A DNA stretch of 45,064 nt from Heyndrickxia coagulans DSM 1 = ATCC 7050 (GCF_000290615.1 NZ_ALAS01000239.1:1-45064); one strand, 5' to 3'; positions 1 through 9,796 are shown, counted from the first letter of the stretch. Numbers and translations: made by a program. The notes: generated from the sequence alone by a model not told the origin.

Positions 1-114
1 ATGTTCATTCAAGGTGTACATTTAGATGATAGAGTGTCTTCCCATTTTTTTCCACTCATTTGCCCCTTCGAGTAAAATTTTACACATACATTTTTCTTGT
101 CTATTCCGCTTTTT

Positions 115-2244
115 TCATTCGAATAGCCCGCTTTCTTTCCCTTTTCTTGTAAAACGTTCGGTCATACGGCTGAACAGTTTTTTGGCTGCGGTCCCGAAAA
201 TAAGCGCAATTGCCAGAAATCCTGCCAGATAAATGATATCTGTGATCACAGCCTCCATCAGCATCCCGCCAACAGCTTCACGCATTAAGCCAATTCCGTA
301 AGTAAATGGCAGGAGCGGATGAATATGTTGAAAGAAAGACGGTTCCATCTGGATTGGAAAAGTGCCGCCCGAACCGGAAATTTGCAGGACAAGCAGGACA
401 ATCCCAAGTGCTTTTCCCACATTGCCAAAAACAGAAACGAGTGTATAGACCATCACGGTAAAAACAGCACCAATCCCGATACCGAATAAAATAAACCAGG
501 CTTTTTCCTGCACATCCACATGTAAAATAAAAAGGTCACCCGCCGCCGTTATCGCCGACTGGAAAAACGCAATCGTTAAAAACAGGAGCAGCTTGCCGAA
601 ATAGACTTGCCAGCTGGCATATGCGCCGCCATGGTGGTGTTCAACCGACAGCAGGGATACCAATAGCATTGCCCCCACCCAAAAAGACAGGACTGTATAA
701 AACGGAGCCATGCCCGCACCGTAATTTTTGATTGGATATAGAACTTCTTCCTTCAGCGATACCGGCTGTTTTAAAAACTCGCTTTCTTCTTGTGCATCGT
801 TCTTCAGCAGTTGAATCCACCGGTCTATATTTCCCTGTTTTTCAAACGCCCGGATTTTACCAGCCAGTTCCCTGATTTTTCTCTCAGCAGCTGGCAGTTC
901 CGTTTCAGCCGTTTTCAATTTTGCTTTCCCGATTGCAAGCCCGGTTTTCGTATCGTGGAGAATCGCCTGGATATCCGGCAGACTGCCTTCCAATTTTTGA
1001 AACAGCTTGTTTGCTTTTGCACTGTCCTGCCCGGCTTGTGCCACAAATGTTTTTAAATCCGCGGCGATGGCTGCACCATCGTTTTCAAGCAGGCTGCCGG
1101 CGATGGCCCCGGCACGGCCGGCTTCCTGCTTTAGATCTGCCTGCAATGTTTCCGGCAGCAACCCGTTATTGACCTGTTGGAGAATTTTCCCGTTTAGGTC
1201 CTGCTGTTTTTGAAAGGATTGGCTGAGTGCAATAAACCGGGCTGCCATACGCTTAAGATGTTCCGAACCGGTTTCTTCAGCAACGGTTCGGAGCAAATCA
1301 CTGAACGCGTCAGAGATTTGCTTGCTATTTTGCAAAATTATCGTATTTTTTGGCGCTGTTTCTGCAATTTTCGTTTTGTCTGCCAGCATACTCACCTGGT
1401 TCGAGACTGCAGGGGCGGCATTCAGTGCTTCCAGTCCGGTTTTGATCACGGTATCCGTCTGCTCAAGCAAACTTCCAGTGTTTCCAAAAAAGCGGGACAT
1501 GTCCCCTGAGACGGTTTTGCCGTGTTTTGCAAGCAGCAGGACATCGGGCATCGCGCTTTCTGCCTGTTTTCTTACTGCGTCTGCTTTCGTAATATCCCGA
1601 TCTGCCGTCCTGATGATCCGGTTAAGCTCCGGAATGTCTCCCTCCAATCTAAAAACCCATGCTTTAAAGTTTTCGATATCCGGCAAATCCCTTTCAAGTT
1701 CAATGCCGATTTGATTAAATATTGTAAAGATCGTTTTACTGACAGTTTTTACAAATGCGGCACTGATTTGCTGTGTAATGGCAGACGCACCCGACCCTGT
1801 TATTTTAGGCGCAATCGCATTGATTTTTTCATTTACGGTATAAGTAATAACCGGTTTCTCCGGCTTATCACCCAGGATGGAAGCCAGTTTTTCCGAAAAA
1901 TTTTCCGGGATGGTCAGGCTTGCATAGTACTCTCCGGTCTTTACGCCGCGTGCGGCTTCCTTTTCCTGCACAAACCTCCAGCCGAGCGTTTTATTTTGTT
2001 TCAACTTTTTCACGACATCATTACCGGCATGTACTTTTTTTCCGTTGATCGCTGTCCCCCGGTCCAAATTCACAACGGCTACCGCAATTCCTTTTGTGTG
2101 GCCGTATGGGTCCCAGGATGCCTTGATGTTAAACCAGGCATACAATGACGGAAGAATGATCAAGGCGGCAATGATCAGGCTTGCTGCCCAGTTTGTTGTA
2201 ATTTTTTTCAAATCGGTTGTATAAATCTTCCATACTTTTTCCAT
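115..2244 (-). CDS. YhgE/Pip-family membrane protein
   Basis: The protein begins with a short cytoplasmic stretch, then one membrane segment (about residues 20-41, ending LPSLYAWFNI), a long extracytoplasmic region rich in Lys/Ala/Glu helices, and about five to six hydrophobic segments in the last 200 residues. The N-terminal segment followed by a VAVVNLDRG-like motif is the hallmark of the YhgE/Pip (phage infection protein) family, whose members act as phage receptors or as membrane components near type VII secretion and ABC-2-type exporters. I chose the ATG at 2244 because a GGAGG lies 7 bases before it; the open frame continues upstream to 2397 but runs through a terminator hairpin there. 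Length 709 aa, slightly shorter than the B. subtilis homologue. Exact function cannot be read from sequence; family membership is secure. Confidence 0.85.
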   Translation of the reverse strand: MEKVWKIYTTDLKKITTNWAASLIIAALIILPSLYAWFNIKASWDPYGHTKGIAVAVVNLDRGTAINGKKVHAGNDVVKKLKQNKTLGWRFVQEKEAARGVKTGEYYASLTIPENFSEKLASILGDKPEKPVITYTVNEKINAIAPKITGSGASAITQQISAAFVKTVSKTIFTIFNQIGIELERDLPDIENFKAWVFRLEGDIPELNRIIRTADRDITKADAVRKQAESAMPDVLLLAKHGKTVSGDMSRFFGNTGSLLEQTDTVIKTGLEALNAAPAVSNQVSMLADKTKIAETAPKNTIILQNSKQISDAFSDLLRTVAEETGSEHLKRMAARFIALSQSFQKQQDLNGKILQQVNNGLLPETLQADLKQEAGRAGAIAGSLLENDGAAIAADLKTFVAQAGQDSAKANKLFQKLEGSLPDIQAILHDTKTGLAIGKAKLKTAETELPAAERKIRELAGKIRAFEKQGNIDRWIQLLKNDAQEESEFLKQPVSLKEEVLYPIKNYGAGMAPFYTVLSFWVGAMLLVSLLSVEHHHGGAYASWQVYFGKLLLFLTIAFFQSAITAAGDLFILHVDVQEKAWFILFGIGIGAVFTVMVYTLVSVFGNVGKALGIVLLVLQISGSGGTFPIQMEPSFFQHIHPLLPFTYGIGLMREAVGGMLMEAVITDIIYLAGFLAIALIFGTAAKKLFSRMTERFTRKGKESGLFE

Positions 2245-2308
2245 TGGCAGCCTCCAAATGTTGTTGTACCTATATGTTTTCCAACCGTTTGAACTGTCAT
2301 GTACACGC

Positions 2309-2341
2309 AAAAAAGCCTGTGCGTCTCCGGTCCCGCACAGG
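2309..2341 (-). terminator. Rho-independent terminator after the HD-domain gene
   Basis: On the minus strand CCTGTGCG and CGCACAGG (2334-2341 and 2316-2323) form an 8-bp stem with a 10-base loop, followed by C and six Ts (complement of 2309-2314). It lies downstream of the HD-domain gene and just before the yhgE start, so it separates two transcription units. Confidence 0.7.
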
Positions 2342-2504
2342 TTAGCGTCAAACAAGCCATTTTCCTTATATAATTGATTTGCGGCCCGCACAAGCAAGCG
2401 TCTGCAGTAACGTAAATATTACGAATGAAAGCAGGTGCCCTCATTTTGCGGTTTTACAAGCAGCAAGTCCGTTATTTCACCGGCAATGTCCGTTCCCCTG
2501 CACC

Positions 2505-3047
2505 TTATTTATGTCCAAAAACCTGCTTTATTTCCGACTGCAGCTGCTCCAGTAAAGGAAAAGAATGGTTCAGCGCAATACTTTCTGCAATACTTCGATA
2601 GTACCATTCCTGCTTTTCTTTTCCACGGCTGAACGCGTTCCACACGCTTTCCCCATTTTTTCGCAATCCTTCGTGTATCGTTTTCAAATTGTGGAGTTTA
2701 TCTGCACATATGAGCATACAAATTTCCTCTTCTGCCGTTTTTAATCGCTCGATGGTATGCTGTTTCCGTTCCTCCCAGCGCACATTTTTAGGCGGTTCGG
2801 TGCAGGCTGCAACAATGCGGGCAACATCGCTTCCAAACTCGTCTTTTATCTCCTCGTTTGTCACCGCAGTATCTTCAACCGTATCATGAAGAAGCGCTGC
2901 TGTGACCACTTCTTTGCGGCAGCCTTCTGTTAAAAGCATCATGGCAACCGCATACGGATGCGCAATATACGGAAGGTCGGACGCTTTCCGGTATTGGCCT
3001 TCATGTGCTTTTGCCGCAAATTCAATTGCTTTTTCCACCATTTCCAT
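2505..3047 (-). CDS. HD-domain protein, (p)ppGpp-hydrolase-like (Mesh1/SpoT type)
   Basis: The 180-residue protein carries the metal-dependent HD hydrolase motifs in the order seen in SpoT/Rel hydrolase domains: HEGQYRK near residue 15, a conserved HP about residue 30, LLHDTVEDT around residue 53-61, and DKLHNLKT near residue 116-123. It has no synthetase or C-terminal regulatory domains, so it resembles stand-alone small alarmone hydrolases (Mesh1 class) or general HD_4 proteins. ATG at 3047 has an AGAGGA ribosome binding site about 8 bases upstream. It seems to be monocistronic with its own terminator at 2309-2341. Alarmone or nucleotide hydrolysis is an inference from motif layout; the real substrate is unknown. 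Confidence 0.8.
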   Translation of the reverse strand: MEMVEKAIEFAAKAHEGQYRKASDLPYIAHPYAVAMMLLTEGCRKEVVTAALLHDTVEDTAVTNEEIKDEFGSDVARIVAACTEPPKNVRWEERKQHTIERLKTAEEEICMLICADKLHNLKTIHEGLRKNGESVWNAFSRGKEKQEWYYRSIAESIALNHSFPLLEQLQSEIKQVFGHK

Positions 3048-3150
3048 TAGAAATTCCTCTCTTCATACAAAGCTGCTTTCATCATCATACCAAAACGGCG
3101 CGGCTATACATGAATGAAAATCGAAAAGTTCAGCACTACTTTTGGACTTC

Positions 3151-3390
3151 TTAAACATCAAAAGAATCCTTGACCGGCACAAAGGCACAGAATATTCCTT
3201 CCCATCCTGTCTGAATTGAAAAAGAAGCTGATCCTTGCTTCTTTTTATCTATTTTCTTCGCCTTTACCCCCGCGAATTCTTTTATGTTATCACTTTTTCC
3301 CACTTCTCGATATGCTTTATCCGACCATTGCTTGAGCACAGTGATTTGCCGCTGTACCCGCTTTATTTCTTTTTGCTGCTTTTCATACGC
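3151..3390 (-). pseudogene. ABC-F ATPase gene remnant (linker region only)
   Basis: Read on the minus strand from 3390, the frame gives AYEKQQKEIKRVQRQ, then KQWSDKAYRE and VKAKKIDKK, which is the charged coiled-coil linker between the two ATPase domains of ABC-F proteins (ribosome protection or translation-factor type). A stop lies six codons further upstream (3406-3408), no Walker A, signature or Walker B motif is present on either side, and the sequence after KKIDKKKQ turns into an unrelated tail. I therefore read it as a decayed fragment about 80 codons long. A short ORF with GTG at 3339 exists but has no convincing ribosome binding site. Confidence 0.55.
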
Positions 3391-3420
3391 CTGGAGGCAG
3401 AAGTCTTATAACTGCCCATC

Positions 3421-3468
3421 ATCATGCGAAAAAGCACCCAAATCTATCTTTTCCCTTTTTCGCATGAT
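3421..3468. repeat. Perfect 14-bp inverted repeat
   Basis: ATCATGCGAAAAAG (3421-3434) and its exact complement (3455-3468) flank a 20-base loop. There is no following T-run on either strand, so it is not a standard terminator. It lies between the ABC-F remnant and the promoter region of the 3D-domain protein. The rest of 3048-3569 holds nothing else I can name. Confidence 0.7.
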
Positions 3469-3569
3469 TTGAGTCCGTTTTCATTCTCGTAATATGAATT
3501 TAATCGTATTGTAATCTTCCTTTCTGCCTATTTGTGTTATAACAAGAGTACGGAGAAGGGAGTTGTCTT

Positions 3570-4784
3570 ATGCACTTAAAAAGGCGAATTGCAGTTATGG
3601 CGTTTGCCATATTCGTTGGCACGGCACAACTAAATGCCTATGCAGAAACAGATCAAGGTTCCTTACAGAAAAAATTGGATGAAAATACGCAAACCATTCA
3701 AAAGAAAGAATCGGAGAAAAAAGCCGTCGAAAGCAAAATGGAAAATTTGCAAAAAGACTGGAACGCATTGCAATCATCCATTCAGAAAAATAAAGAAAAT
3801 ATCGCAGCAACTGAAGCGAAAATCCAGTCAGCAAAAGATTTGATTGAAAAGAAAAAAGAGGAAATCGTAAAGCTGGAGGACCAAGTTTCTGCACGGGAAG
3901 GCGTGATTAAAAAACGCCTCGTTGCCATGCAAAAAAACGACCAATACGACTATGTGATTGAAACGATTTTAAACGCGGAAAGCATTGGCGACCTGATCAA
4001 CCGGGTCAGTGCAGTCGCGACACTGCTGAACGCTGATACAAGCCTTTTGGATCAGCAAAAAGCGGACCTTGCGAAAATTGAAGCCGATAAAAAAGCCATT
4101 GCAGACCAGGAAAAAGTGCTCGAACAGGAGCAGGCAAACTTGAAAAGCAGCCAGGCAAAACTGCAAACAAATTTAAAAGAAAAGGAAAAAGCATTGTCGG
4201 GATTAAAATCGAAGTATGACAGCATTCAAAATGAGCTGTCAAAAGCGGAACAAAAACAAACCGACTTGAATACGAAAATCAGCAACCTGCAAAAAGAAAT
4301 AAAGGCACAGCAGGCGGCCGCAAAAGCCAGGGAAGAAGCCCTCGCAAAACAAGCGAGCGAAGCTGAAGCCGAAAAGGCAGCGGAAGCGCAAGCTGAAAAA
4401 ACAGCAGAAACACAAGCGAAAAAACCAGCGGAAGCCGGTGCCGGGAAAACGGCCGGAACCAAATCCACCGCATCTTCCGGCCACAGCACGCCACAAGGCA
4501 AATCCTTTTATGTGACGGCGACATCTTATAACCATGAAGATACGAAGCTGGATATTACCGCTTTGGGATATAACATTAAGAAAAACCCGAACATGAAATT
4601 GATCGCTGTCGATCCGTCGGTCATTCCGCTCGGCAGCAAAGTCTGGGTTGAAGGATACGGGGTTGCCATCGCAGCCGATACCGGCGGTGCCATTAAGGGC
4701 CATATCATCGATGTCCTGATGCCGAACAAAAAAGCTTCCATCGCATGGGGGCGCCGTACGGTCAAAGTGATCATATTGAATTAA
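3570..4784 (+). CDS. Secreted PcsB-like coiled-coil protein with C-terminal 3D domain
   Basis: A signal peptide of about 26 residues ends in an AYA cleavage motif. Residues 30-260 are almost uninterrupted coiled coil (Lys/Glu/Gln heptads), like the N-terminal domain of PcsB/YwpE-type wall hydrolases, followed by an Ala/Glu-rich linker (about 255-310). The last 95 residues form a 3D domain: FYVTATSYN, the GVAIAADTGGAIKG segment and IDVLMP carry the three conserved aspartates. 3D domains share the fold and catalytic Asp of MltA lytic transglycosylases, and relatives (YocH, YuiC, Sps) act as muralytic or resuscitation factors. ATG at 3570 follows GAAGGGAG. It is monocistronic with its own terminator. 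Peptidoglycan cleavage outside the membrane is the likely role. Confidence 0.88.
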   Translation: MHLKRRIAVMAFAIFVGTAQLNAYAETDQGSLQKKLDENTQTIQKKESEKKAVESKMENLQKDWNALQSSIQKNKENIAATEAKIQSAKDLIEKKKEEIVKLEDQVSAREGVIKKRLVAMQKNDQYDYVIETILNAESIGDLINRVSAVATLLNADTSLLDQQKADLAKIEADKKAIADQEKVLEQEQANLKSSQAKLQTNLKEKEKALSGLKSKYDSIQNELSKAEQKQTDLNTKISNLQKEIKAQQAAAKAREEALAKQASEAEAEKAAEAQAEKTAETQAKKPAEAGAGKTAGTKSTASSGHSTPQGKSFYVTATSYNHEDTKLDITALGYNIKKNPNMKLIAVDPSVIPLGSKVWVEGYGVAIAADTGGAIKGHIIDVLMPNKKASIAWGRRTVKVIILN

Positions 4785-4790
4785 GAAAAA

Positions 4791-4822
4791 GCAGCCTTGA
4801 ATCGATTCAAGGCTGCTTTTTT
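4791..4822. terminator. Bidirectional terminator after the 3D-domain gene
   Basis: GCAGCCTTGAATCGATTCAAGGCTGC is one continuous palindrome (4791-4816) preceded by five As and followed by six Ts, starting 6 bases after the stop codon. Confidence 0.92.
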
Positions 4823-4867
4823 ATATCCGCCTATGGCAGGCCCGCTCCTAACCCCGGCAAAAAACAG

Positions 4868-4912
4868 GCCCATGCTTTTCCCGGAAAGCGGGGCAAGCAT
4901 GGGCACTTTTTT
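4868..4912. terminator. Second terminator-like hairpin between convergent genes
   Basis: GCCCATGCTT (4868-4877) pairs with AAGCATGGGC (4895-4904); the loop itself can fold (CCCGGAAAGCGGGG). A T-run follows on the plus strand and an A-run precedes it, so it can act in both directions. Confidence 0.75.
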
Positions 4913-4953
4913 CGGCAGTCCGCCTTAAGCAGGCGCCGGGATTTTTTTCAAAG

Positions 4954-4982
4954 AAAAAGCCGGGCCTCCCATGAAGCCCGGC
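4954..4982 (-). terminator. ldh terminator
   Basis: On the minus strand GCCGGGCTTCAT..GCCCGGC (4959-4982) ends in five Ts (complement of 4954-4958). It begins 13 bases after the ldh stop codon. Confidence 0.88.
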
Positions 4983-4994
4983 CGGCACAAATGC

Positions 4995-5951
<957 letters not shown>

Positions 5952-6194
5952 TCAAAAGTAAAAAATATTTCCACTGTATGAAAGCAGTTTTGCAAGCCCG
6001 GCATGGCGGGCCCCTATCCAGTCTATGGATATTGTGCCAACTCCTAATGGATTCCATACTGCTTTTCCTTTAAAGCAGGACGATTAAACTTTTGCAGCAA
6101 ATGCTGCCGTGCGGTTTGTGAAATAGATGGACGGCATGCCCTTTTATGGCTGAAATGGATCGTTCCGTTCATTTTCCTTCATTCCACATGGGTA

Positions 6195-6203
6195 AGTATA
6201 CCA
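6195..6203 (-). promoter_or_regulatory. Likely ldh promoter (extended -10)
   Basis: On the minus strand TGGTATACT gives an extended -10 element (TATACT at 6200-6195, TGG just upstream). No good -35 hexamer is visible at 17 bases, which fits an extended -10 promoter. Transcription would start near 6188 and leave a leader of about 255 bases before the ldh ATG. Confidence 0.55.
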
Positions 6204-6209
6204 CTATTT

Positions 6210-6227
6210 TTGTGATTAGATTCACAT
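6210..6227. promoter_or_regulatory. Rex-type operator upstream of ldh
   Basis: TTGTGATTAGATTCACAT is an 18-bp inverted repeat matching the Rex consensus TTGTGA-N6-TCACAA at 11 of 12 conserved positions. It sits immediately upstream of the extended -10 element, where bound repressor would block RNA polymerase. Rex senses NADH/NAD and is known to control ldh in Bacillus and Staphylococcus. Confidence 0.75.
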
Positions 6228-6357
6228 ATTTTATGGCGAAAATTTGAAAATTTATCTGCCCAAATGCCCGGTTTTAAAGGAAAATGACGGTTTTTCAAAA
6301 TCATCCGTTTACATTTTTCACAAATGGTTTTATTTGAAAAAGCCAGATATGTAAGCG

Positions 6358-6768
6358 TTATTCATTCTTGTGCTGATTTTCACAAAGTGCCCCGGATGGA
6401 GGAATAAATGGCTGATCCCGCCCAACTGATCTCTGCCATTTTTGCTCCTGAATGCCTGCCCTCCAAAAAAGCGGGTGCTGCCCGCTTAAAAGAATCTGCT
6501 TCACATGCATGGAGGCGTGCCCGCCAGACATCGACAAAAACGCAACTGTACAGCCATTCAATTGTGCATCAAAAATGAACATCGTGTGGACAGCCAGTAC
6601 GACGGGCAAAATAAAGCCGACCATAAAATCAACTTCATATAAGTGCACTTTTTTCTCTCCATACCGGCTGCTTTCATTTATTATCAAAGAAGAAGAGAAC
6701 GGTTTCAATGTCAATTCTTTTCTTTCCATTCCCGGTACTTGCCATGTAAAAACACGAATGATATTCAC
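6358..6768 (-). CDS. Hypothetical protein, doubtful
   Basis: A 136-codon frame lies upstream of the ldh promoter on the same strand. It would start with GTG at 6768 or ATG at 6729; neither has a Shine-Dalgarno sequence. One hydrophobic stretch (MVGFILPVVLAVHTMFIF) could be a membrane segment; the rest has no motif I recognise. A competing frame of similar length exists on the other strand. It may be a decayed gene or chance. Apart from this frame, the ldh control region and the ppc promoter, I see nothing else in 5934-6941. Confidence 0.25.
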   Translation of the reverse strand: MNIIRVFTWQVPGMERKELTLKPFSSSLIINESSRYGEKKVHLYEVDFMVGFILPVVLAVHTMFIFDAQLNGCTVAFLSMSGGHASMHVKQILLSGQHPLFWRAGIQEQKWQRSVGRDQPFIPPSGALCENQHKNE

Positions 6769-6857
6769 AGTTGACTTTCAATTGTTCGTGTTTTATCCTT
6801 AATTTATCTCTTTATGCGAGGAATGTTCCTATGCTGGTTTTTAATTTTATAAAGTAT

Positions 6858-6885
6858 TAGACTTTTTTCATTTTACAAGTATAAT
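6858..6885 (+). promoter_or_regulatory. ppc promoter
   Basis: A perfect -10 TATAAT (6880-6885) follows a TAGACT -35 (6858-6863, four of six matches) by 16 bases. It is about 57 bases upstream of the ppc start. Confidence 0.6.
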
Positions 6886-6941
6886 AATAAGTATCATTTT
6901 CTTTGTGCATTTTTCTGACCAAATGAAAGGAGCGATTATCC

Positions 6942-9701
6942 TTGCATCAAATTGATGAAAAGAAAGCCCCCCAGATGGCCCTGCAGGCAGACATGGATTT
7001 TCTCGCCGGGCTGCTGGATAAAGTGATCCTATTTGAAGGCGGCGAAGCATTGCTTAAAACAATCCAAAATATTCGCTCCCTGGCACAAAAAGCGAGGGAA
7101 ACCGGCGATGAGGCTTTCTACCTTCAATTAAAAAAAGAAATTACAGACCTGAATCCGCCTGAACGGCAAGAAGTCATCCGCGCTTTCTCTACCTATCTGC
7201 AATTATTTAATATTACCGAGCAAAATTTTAGAATTAAGCGCCGGCGGGAGTACCAGTCGGAAGATACAGACCAGGTCCAACCGCGTTCACTTGAAGATGG
7301 CATCGAAACGCTGCGGAAAGAAAAAGTGCCGGCTGAAGTGGTTGCAGAACTGCTGAACAGTTTATCGCTTGAGCTGATTATAACGGCACACCCGACAGAA
7401 GCAACGAGGCGGACCATTCTGCAAATCCATAAACGTATTGCAGATCTTTTAAAAGCGCTCGAATATGCCAACACCCGTTATGAGAAAAAAGTCATTGAAG
7501 AAACGATTTTGAATGAGATTACCATTTTATGGCAAAGTTCCGAAATCCGCGAGAAGAAACCGTCCGTTCTAGACGAGGTGAAAAACGGGCTTTATTATTT
7601 CGACAATGTCCTGTTCGACGTGCTGCCGCGCATACACGAAGACCTAGAAGACTATCTGTACGAATCGTACGGACAGCGTTTTAAAGTCCCTTCTTATCTT
7701 CATTTCGGATCGTGGATCGGCGGCGACCGGGACGGGAACCCGAACGTGACCGCGGACATCACCTGGAAAACGCTCGAGATGCAGCGTGAACTCGTATTGG
7801 AAAAATATAAAAAGTCGCTTACCACACTCCGGGAGCTGCTCAGCCATTCTGCCAAAAAAATAAGCGCCAGCCATGCCCTGCTTGCGTCTGTGGAAAGCGA
7901 AGAAAATACAATCCCGGCTGCAAAATTATGGCCGACAAAAGATGAAATTTACCGCAGAAAGCTGGCGATTATGATCCATAAACTGGAATGTGTGGGAAAA
8001 AGCAATGGCGGCTACCAATCCGCAGAGGAGCTCCTTGCCGATCTGTATATGATCCGGGACAGCGTGAACCAGCACCATCCGGCCGGGCATCCGATTAAAT
8101 TGCTCCGCAAAGTTATCCGCCAGGTCGAATTGTTCGGGTTCCACCTAGCATCACTCGATATCCGCAACCATAGCGGCGAACATGAATCAGCACTTGCCGA
8201 GGTGCTTTATAACGTCAATATCGCGAAAGACTATAAAAATCTGCCCGAAAATGAAAAAGTCGCGGTGCTCCTGAAGGCTTTAAACGACCCGCGGCCGATG
8301 ATTTCAATCTATGATACGTTTACGCCGGAAACGCAGGAAGTCATCAACACATTCCGGATGATCAAACGCGCCCACCAAACATTCGGCGAACGGTCCATCC
8401 AGGTGTATTTGATCAGCATGGCACATTCGGTCAGCGACGTGCTGGAAGTGCTCGTGCTCGCGAAAGAAGCCGGCCTGTACCGCGTCTACCCGAACGGCGA
8501 AATTTTAAGTGAGATCCATATCGCCCCGCTTCTTGAAACGATCGAAGACTTGCGGAACGGCGCGAAAATGCTCGAAACCCTTTTCCAAATGCCCATTTAC
8601 CGCAACCATTTAAAGGTGCGCGGCAATCTGCAGGAAGTCATGCTCGGCTATTCCGACGGCAGCAAAGACGGCGGCACGATGACGGCGAACTGGCAGCTGT
8701 ACAAAGCACAGAAAGAGATCCACGAAATGGGTGCCAAATACGGCATTAAGCTGAAGTTTTTCCACGGGCGCGGCGGTTCACTCGGACGCGGCGGCGGCCC
8801 GCTTTATTCAAGCCTTTTGTCCCAGCCGCCAGTTACACTTGGCGACGGCGTGAAAATCACCGAGCAGGGCGAAGTGCTGTCATCGCGCTATTTGCTGCGC
8901 GACATTGCCTACCGGAGCCTTGAGCAGGCGACATCCACGATGATGTGTGCCATCACAGAACAGAAACAGAACGAGAAAAATGGCAAAACGCCAAACGAAG
9001 AAGCTGTCAGGGCAATGGATAAAATTTCCGAATATGCGCTTGAAAAATATCAGGAACTCGTCTTCCGCGACCCTGACTTCCTGTCTTATTTCAAACAGGC
9101 AACGCCTTTAAATGAGATCGGTGAACTCAACATCGGCTCCCGCCCGATGAGCCGGAAAGGGAGCGCCCGTTTCGAAGACTTGCGCGCCATTCCGTGGGTA
9201 TTTTCCTGGACGCAAAGCCGCCAGCTCCTTCCCGCCTGGTACGCAGCCGGGACAGGCCTGAGCAAATATGTGGAAGAAACCGGCAATTTCAAGTTGCTTC
9301 GGGAAATGTATGCATCATGGCCGTTCTTCCATGCAACGATCAATAACCTGCAAATGGCATTGATCAAGGCGGAGCTTTCTACGGCTGAAGAATATACAAG
9401 GCTGGTGAAAGATCCTGAAGTTGCCGGCCGGATTTTCGGCCTGATCAAAGCGGAATACGAACTAACGAAGGAAATGGTTTTAAAGATTGCGGACCAAAAA
9501 GAATTGTTGGATTACACGCCAAACATAAAAGAATCGGTGCGTCTCCGCAACCCGTACGTCGACCCGCTGAACCTGTTCCAAGTCTACCTTATTTCGCAAC
9601 TGCGTGAACGCGAAAACAAAGATGAAAAAGCCCGGCACCTGCTGATGGAGGTCCTGCTTACGATCAACGGCATCGCCGCAGGGCTCCGGAATACAGGCTG
9701 A
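6942..9701 (+). CDS. ppc: Phosphoenolpyruvate carboxylase
   Basis: The enzyme adds bicarbonate to PEP to give oxaloacetate, refilling the TCA cycle. All signature regions are present: TAHPTEATRR with the catalytic His near residue 150, GGDRDGNPNVT near 265, SLDIRNHSGEHE near 405, GYSDGSKDGG near 570, the glycine-rich FHGRGGSLGRGGGP loop near 605, and the invariant C-terminal NTG. Length 919 aa is typical. The start is a TTG at 6942 with AAAGGAG 9 bases upstream; no in-frame ATG is better placed. It is a single-gene unit between its own promoter and the terminator at 9713-9740. The PEP/pyruvate branch it opens competes with Ldh encoded next door. Confidence 0.97.
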   Translation: MHQIDEKKAPQMALQADMDFLAGLLDKVILFEGGEALLKTIQNIRSLAQKARETGDEAFYLQLKKEITDLNPPERQEVIRAFSTYLQLFNITEQNFRIKRRREYQSEDTDQVQPRSLEDGIETLRKEKVPAEVVAELLNSLSLELIITAHPTEATRRTILQIHKRIADLLKALEYANTRYEKKVIEETILNEITILWQSSEIREKKPSVLDEVKNGLYYFDNVLFDVLPRIHEDLEDYLYESYGQRFKVPSYLHFGSWIGGDRDGNPNVTADITWKTLEMQRELVLEKYKKSLTTLRELLSHSAKKISASHALLASVESEENTIPAAKLWPTKDEIYRRKLAIMIHKLECVGKSNGGYQSAEELLADLYMIRDSVNQHHPAGHPIKLLRKVIRQVELFGFHLASLDIRNHSGEHESALAEVLYNVNIAKDYKNLPENEKVAVLLKALNDPRPMISIYDTFTPETQEVINTFRMIKRAHQTFGERSIQVYLISMAHSVSDVLEVLVLAKEAGLYRVYPNGEILSEIHIAPLLETIEDLRNGAKMLETLFQMPIYRNHLKVRGNLQEVMLGYSDGSKDGGTMTANWQLYKAQKEIHEMGAKYGIKLKFFHGRGGSLGRGGGPLYSSLLSQPPVTLGDGVKITEQGEVLSSRYLLRDIAYRSLEQATSTMMCAITEQKQNEKNGKTPNEEAVRAMDKISEYALEKYQELVFRDPDFLSYFKQATPLNEIGELNIGSRPMSRKGSARFEDLRAIPWVFSWTQSRQLLPAWYAAGTGLSKYVEETGNFKLLREMYASWPFFHATINNLQMALIKAELSTAEEYTRLVKDPEVAGRIFGLIKAEYELTKEMVLKIADQKELLDYTPNIKESVRLRNPYVDPLNLFQVYLISQLRERENKDEKARHLLMEVLLTINGIAAGLRNTG

Positions 9702-9712
9702 TAGCAAAAAAA

Positions 9713-9740
9713 CCTGTCTTGAATCAAGGCAGGTTTTTTT
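9713..9740 (+). terminator. ppc terminator
   Basis: CCTGTCTTG (9713-9721) pairs with CAAGGCAGG (9725-9733) with one G-U pair, flanked by seven As and seven Ts. Confidence 0.9.
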
Positions 9741-9742
9741 GT

Positions 9743-9796
9743 CCGCTTCATGGATTCCAAAAGGGATACGTTGTCTTCCACAATCAACAGCTTCAT
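9743..9796 (-). pseudogene. 5' stub of a response-regulator gene
   Basis: The minus strand encodes MKLLIVEDNVSLLESMK from an ATG at 9796, preceded by a proper GGAGG 8 bases upstream. This is the beta-1/alpha-1 start of an OmpR-type receiver domain, including the acidic ED pair. After about 18 codons the frame enters the ppc terminator and the reverse of ppc, so the remaining 200 or so codons are gone. Translation signal and start survive, which points to a fairly recent deletion whose breakpoint lies next to the ppc terminator. Confidence 0.65.

Noticed and set aside
2245-2397. N-terminal extension of the YhgE protein
   Set aside because: The extension runs through a terminator hairpin and lacks a ribosome binding site, while ATG 2244 has a strong one.
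6347-6362. cre-like ATGTAAGCGTTATTCATT upstream of ldh
   Set aside because: One base too long between the CG core and the CA end for the 14-bp cre consensus.
6452-6802. 116-codon plus-strand frame upstream of ppc
   Set aside because: No ribosome binding site and no recognisable motif; likely the shadow of, or noise opposite, the equally doubtful minus-strand frame.
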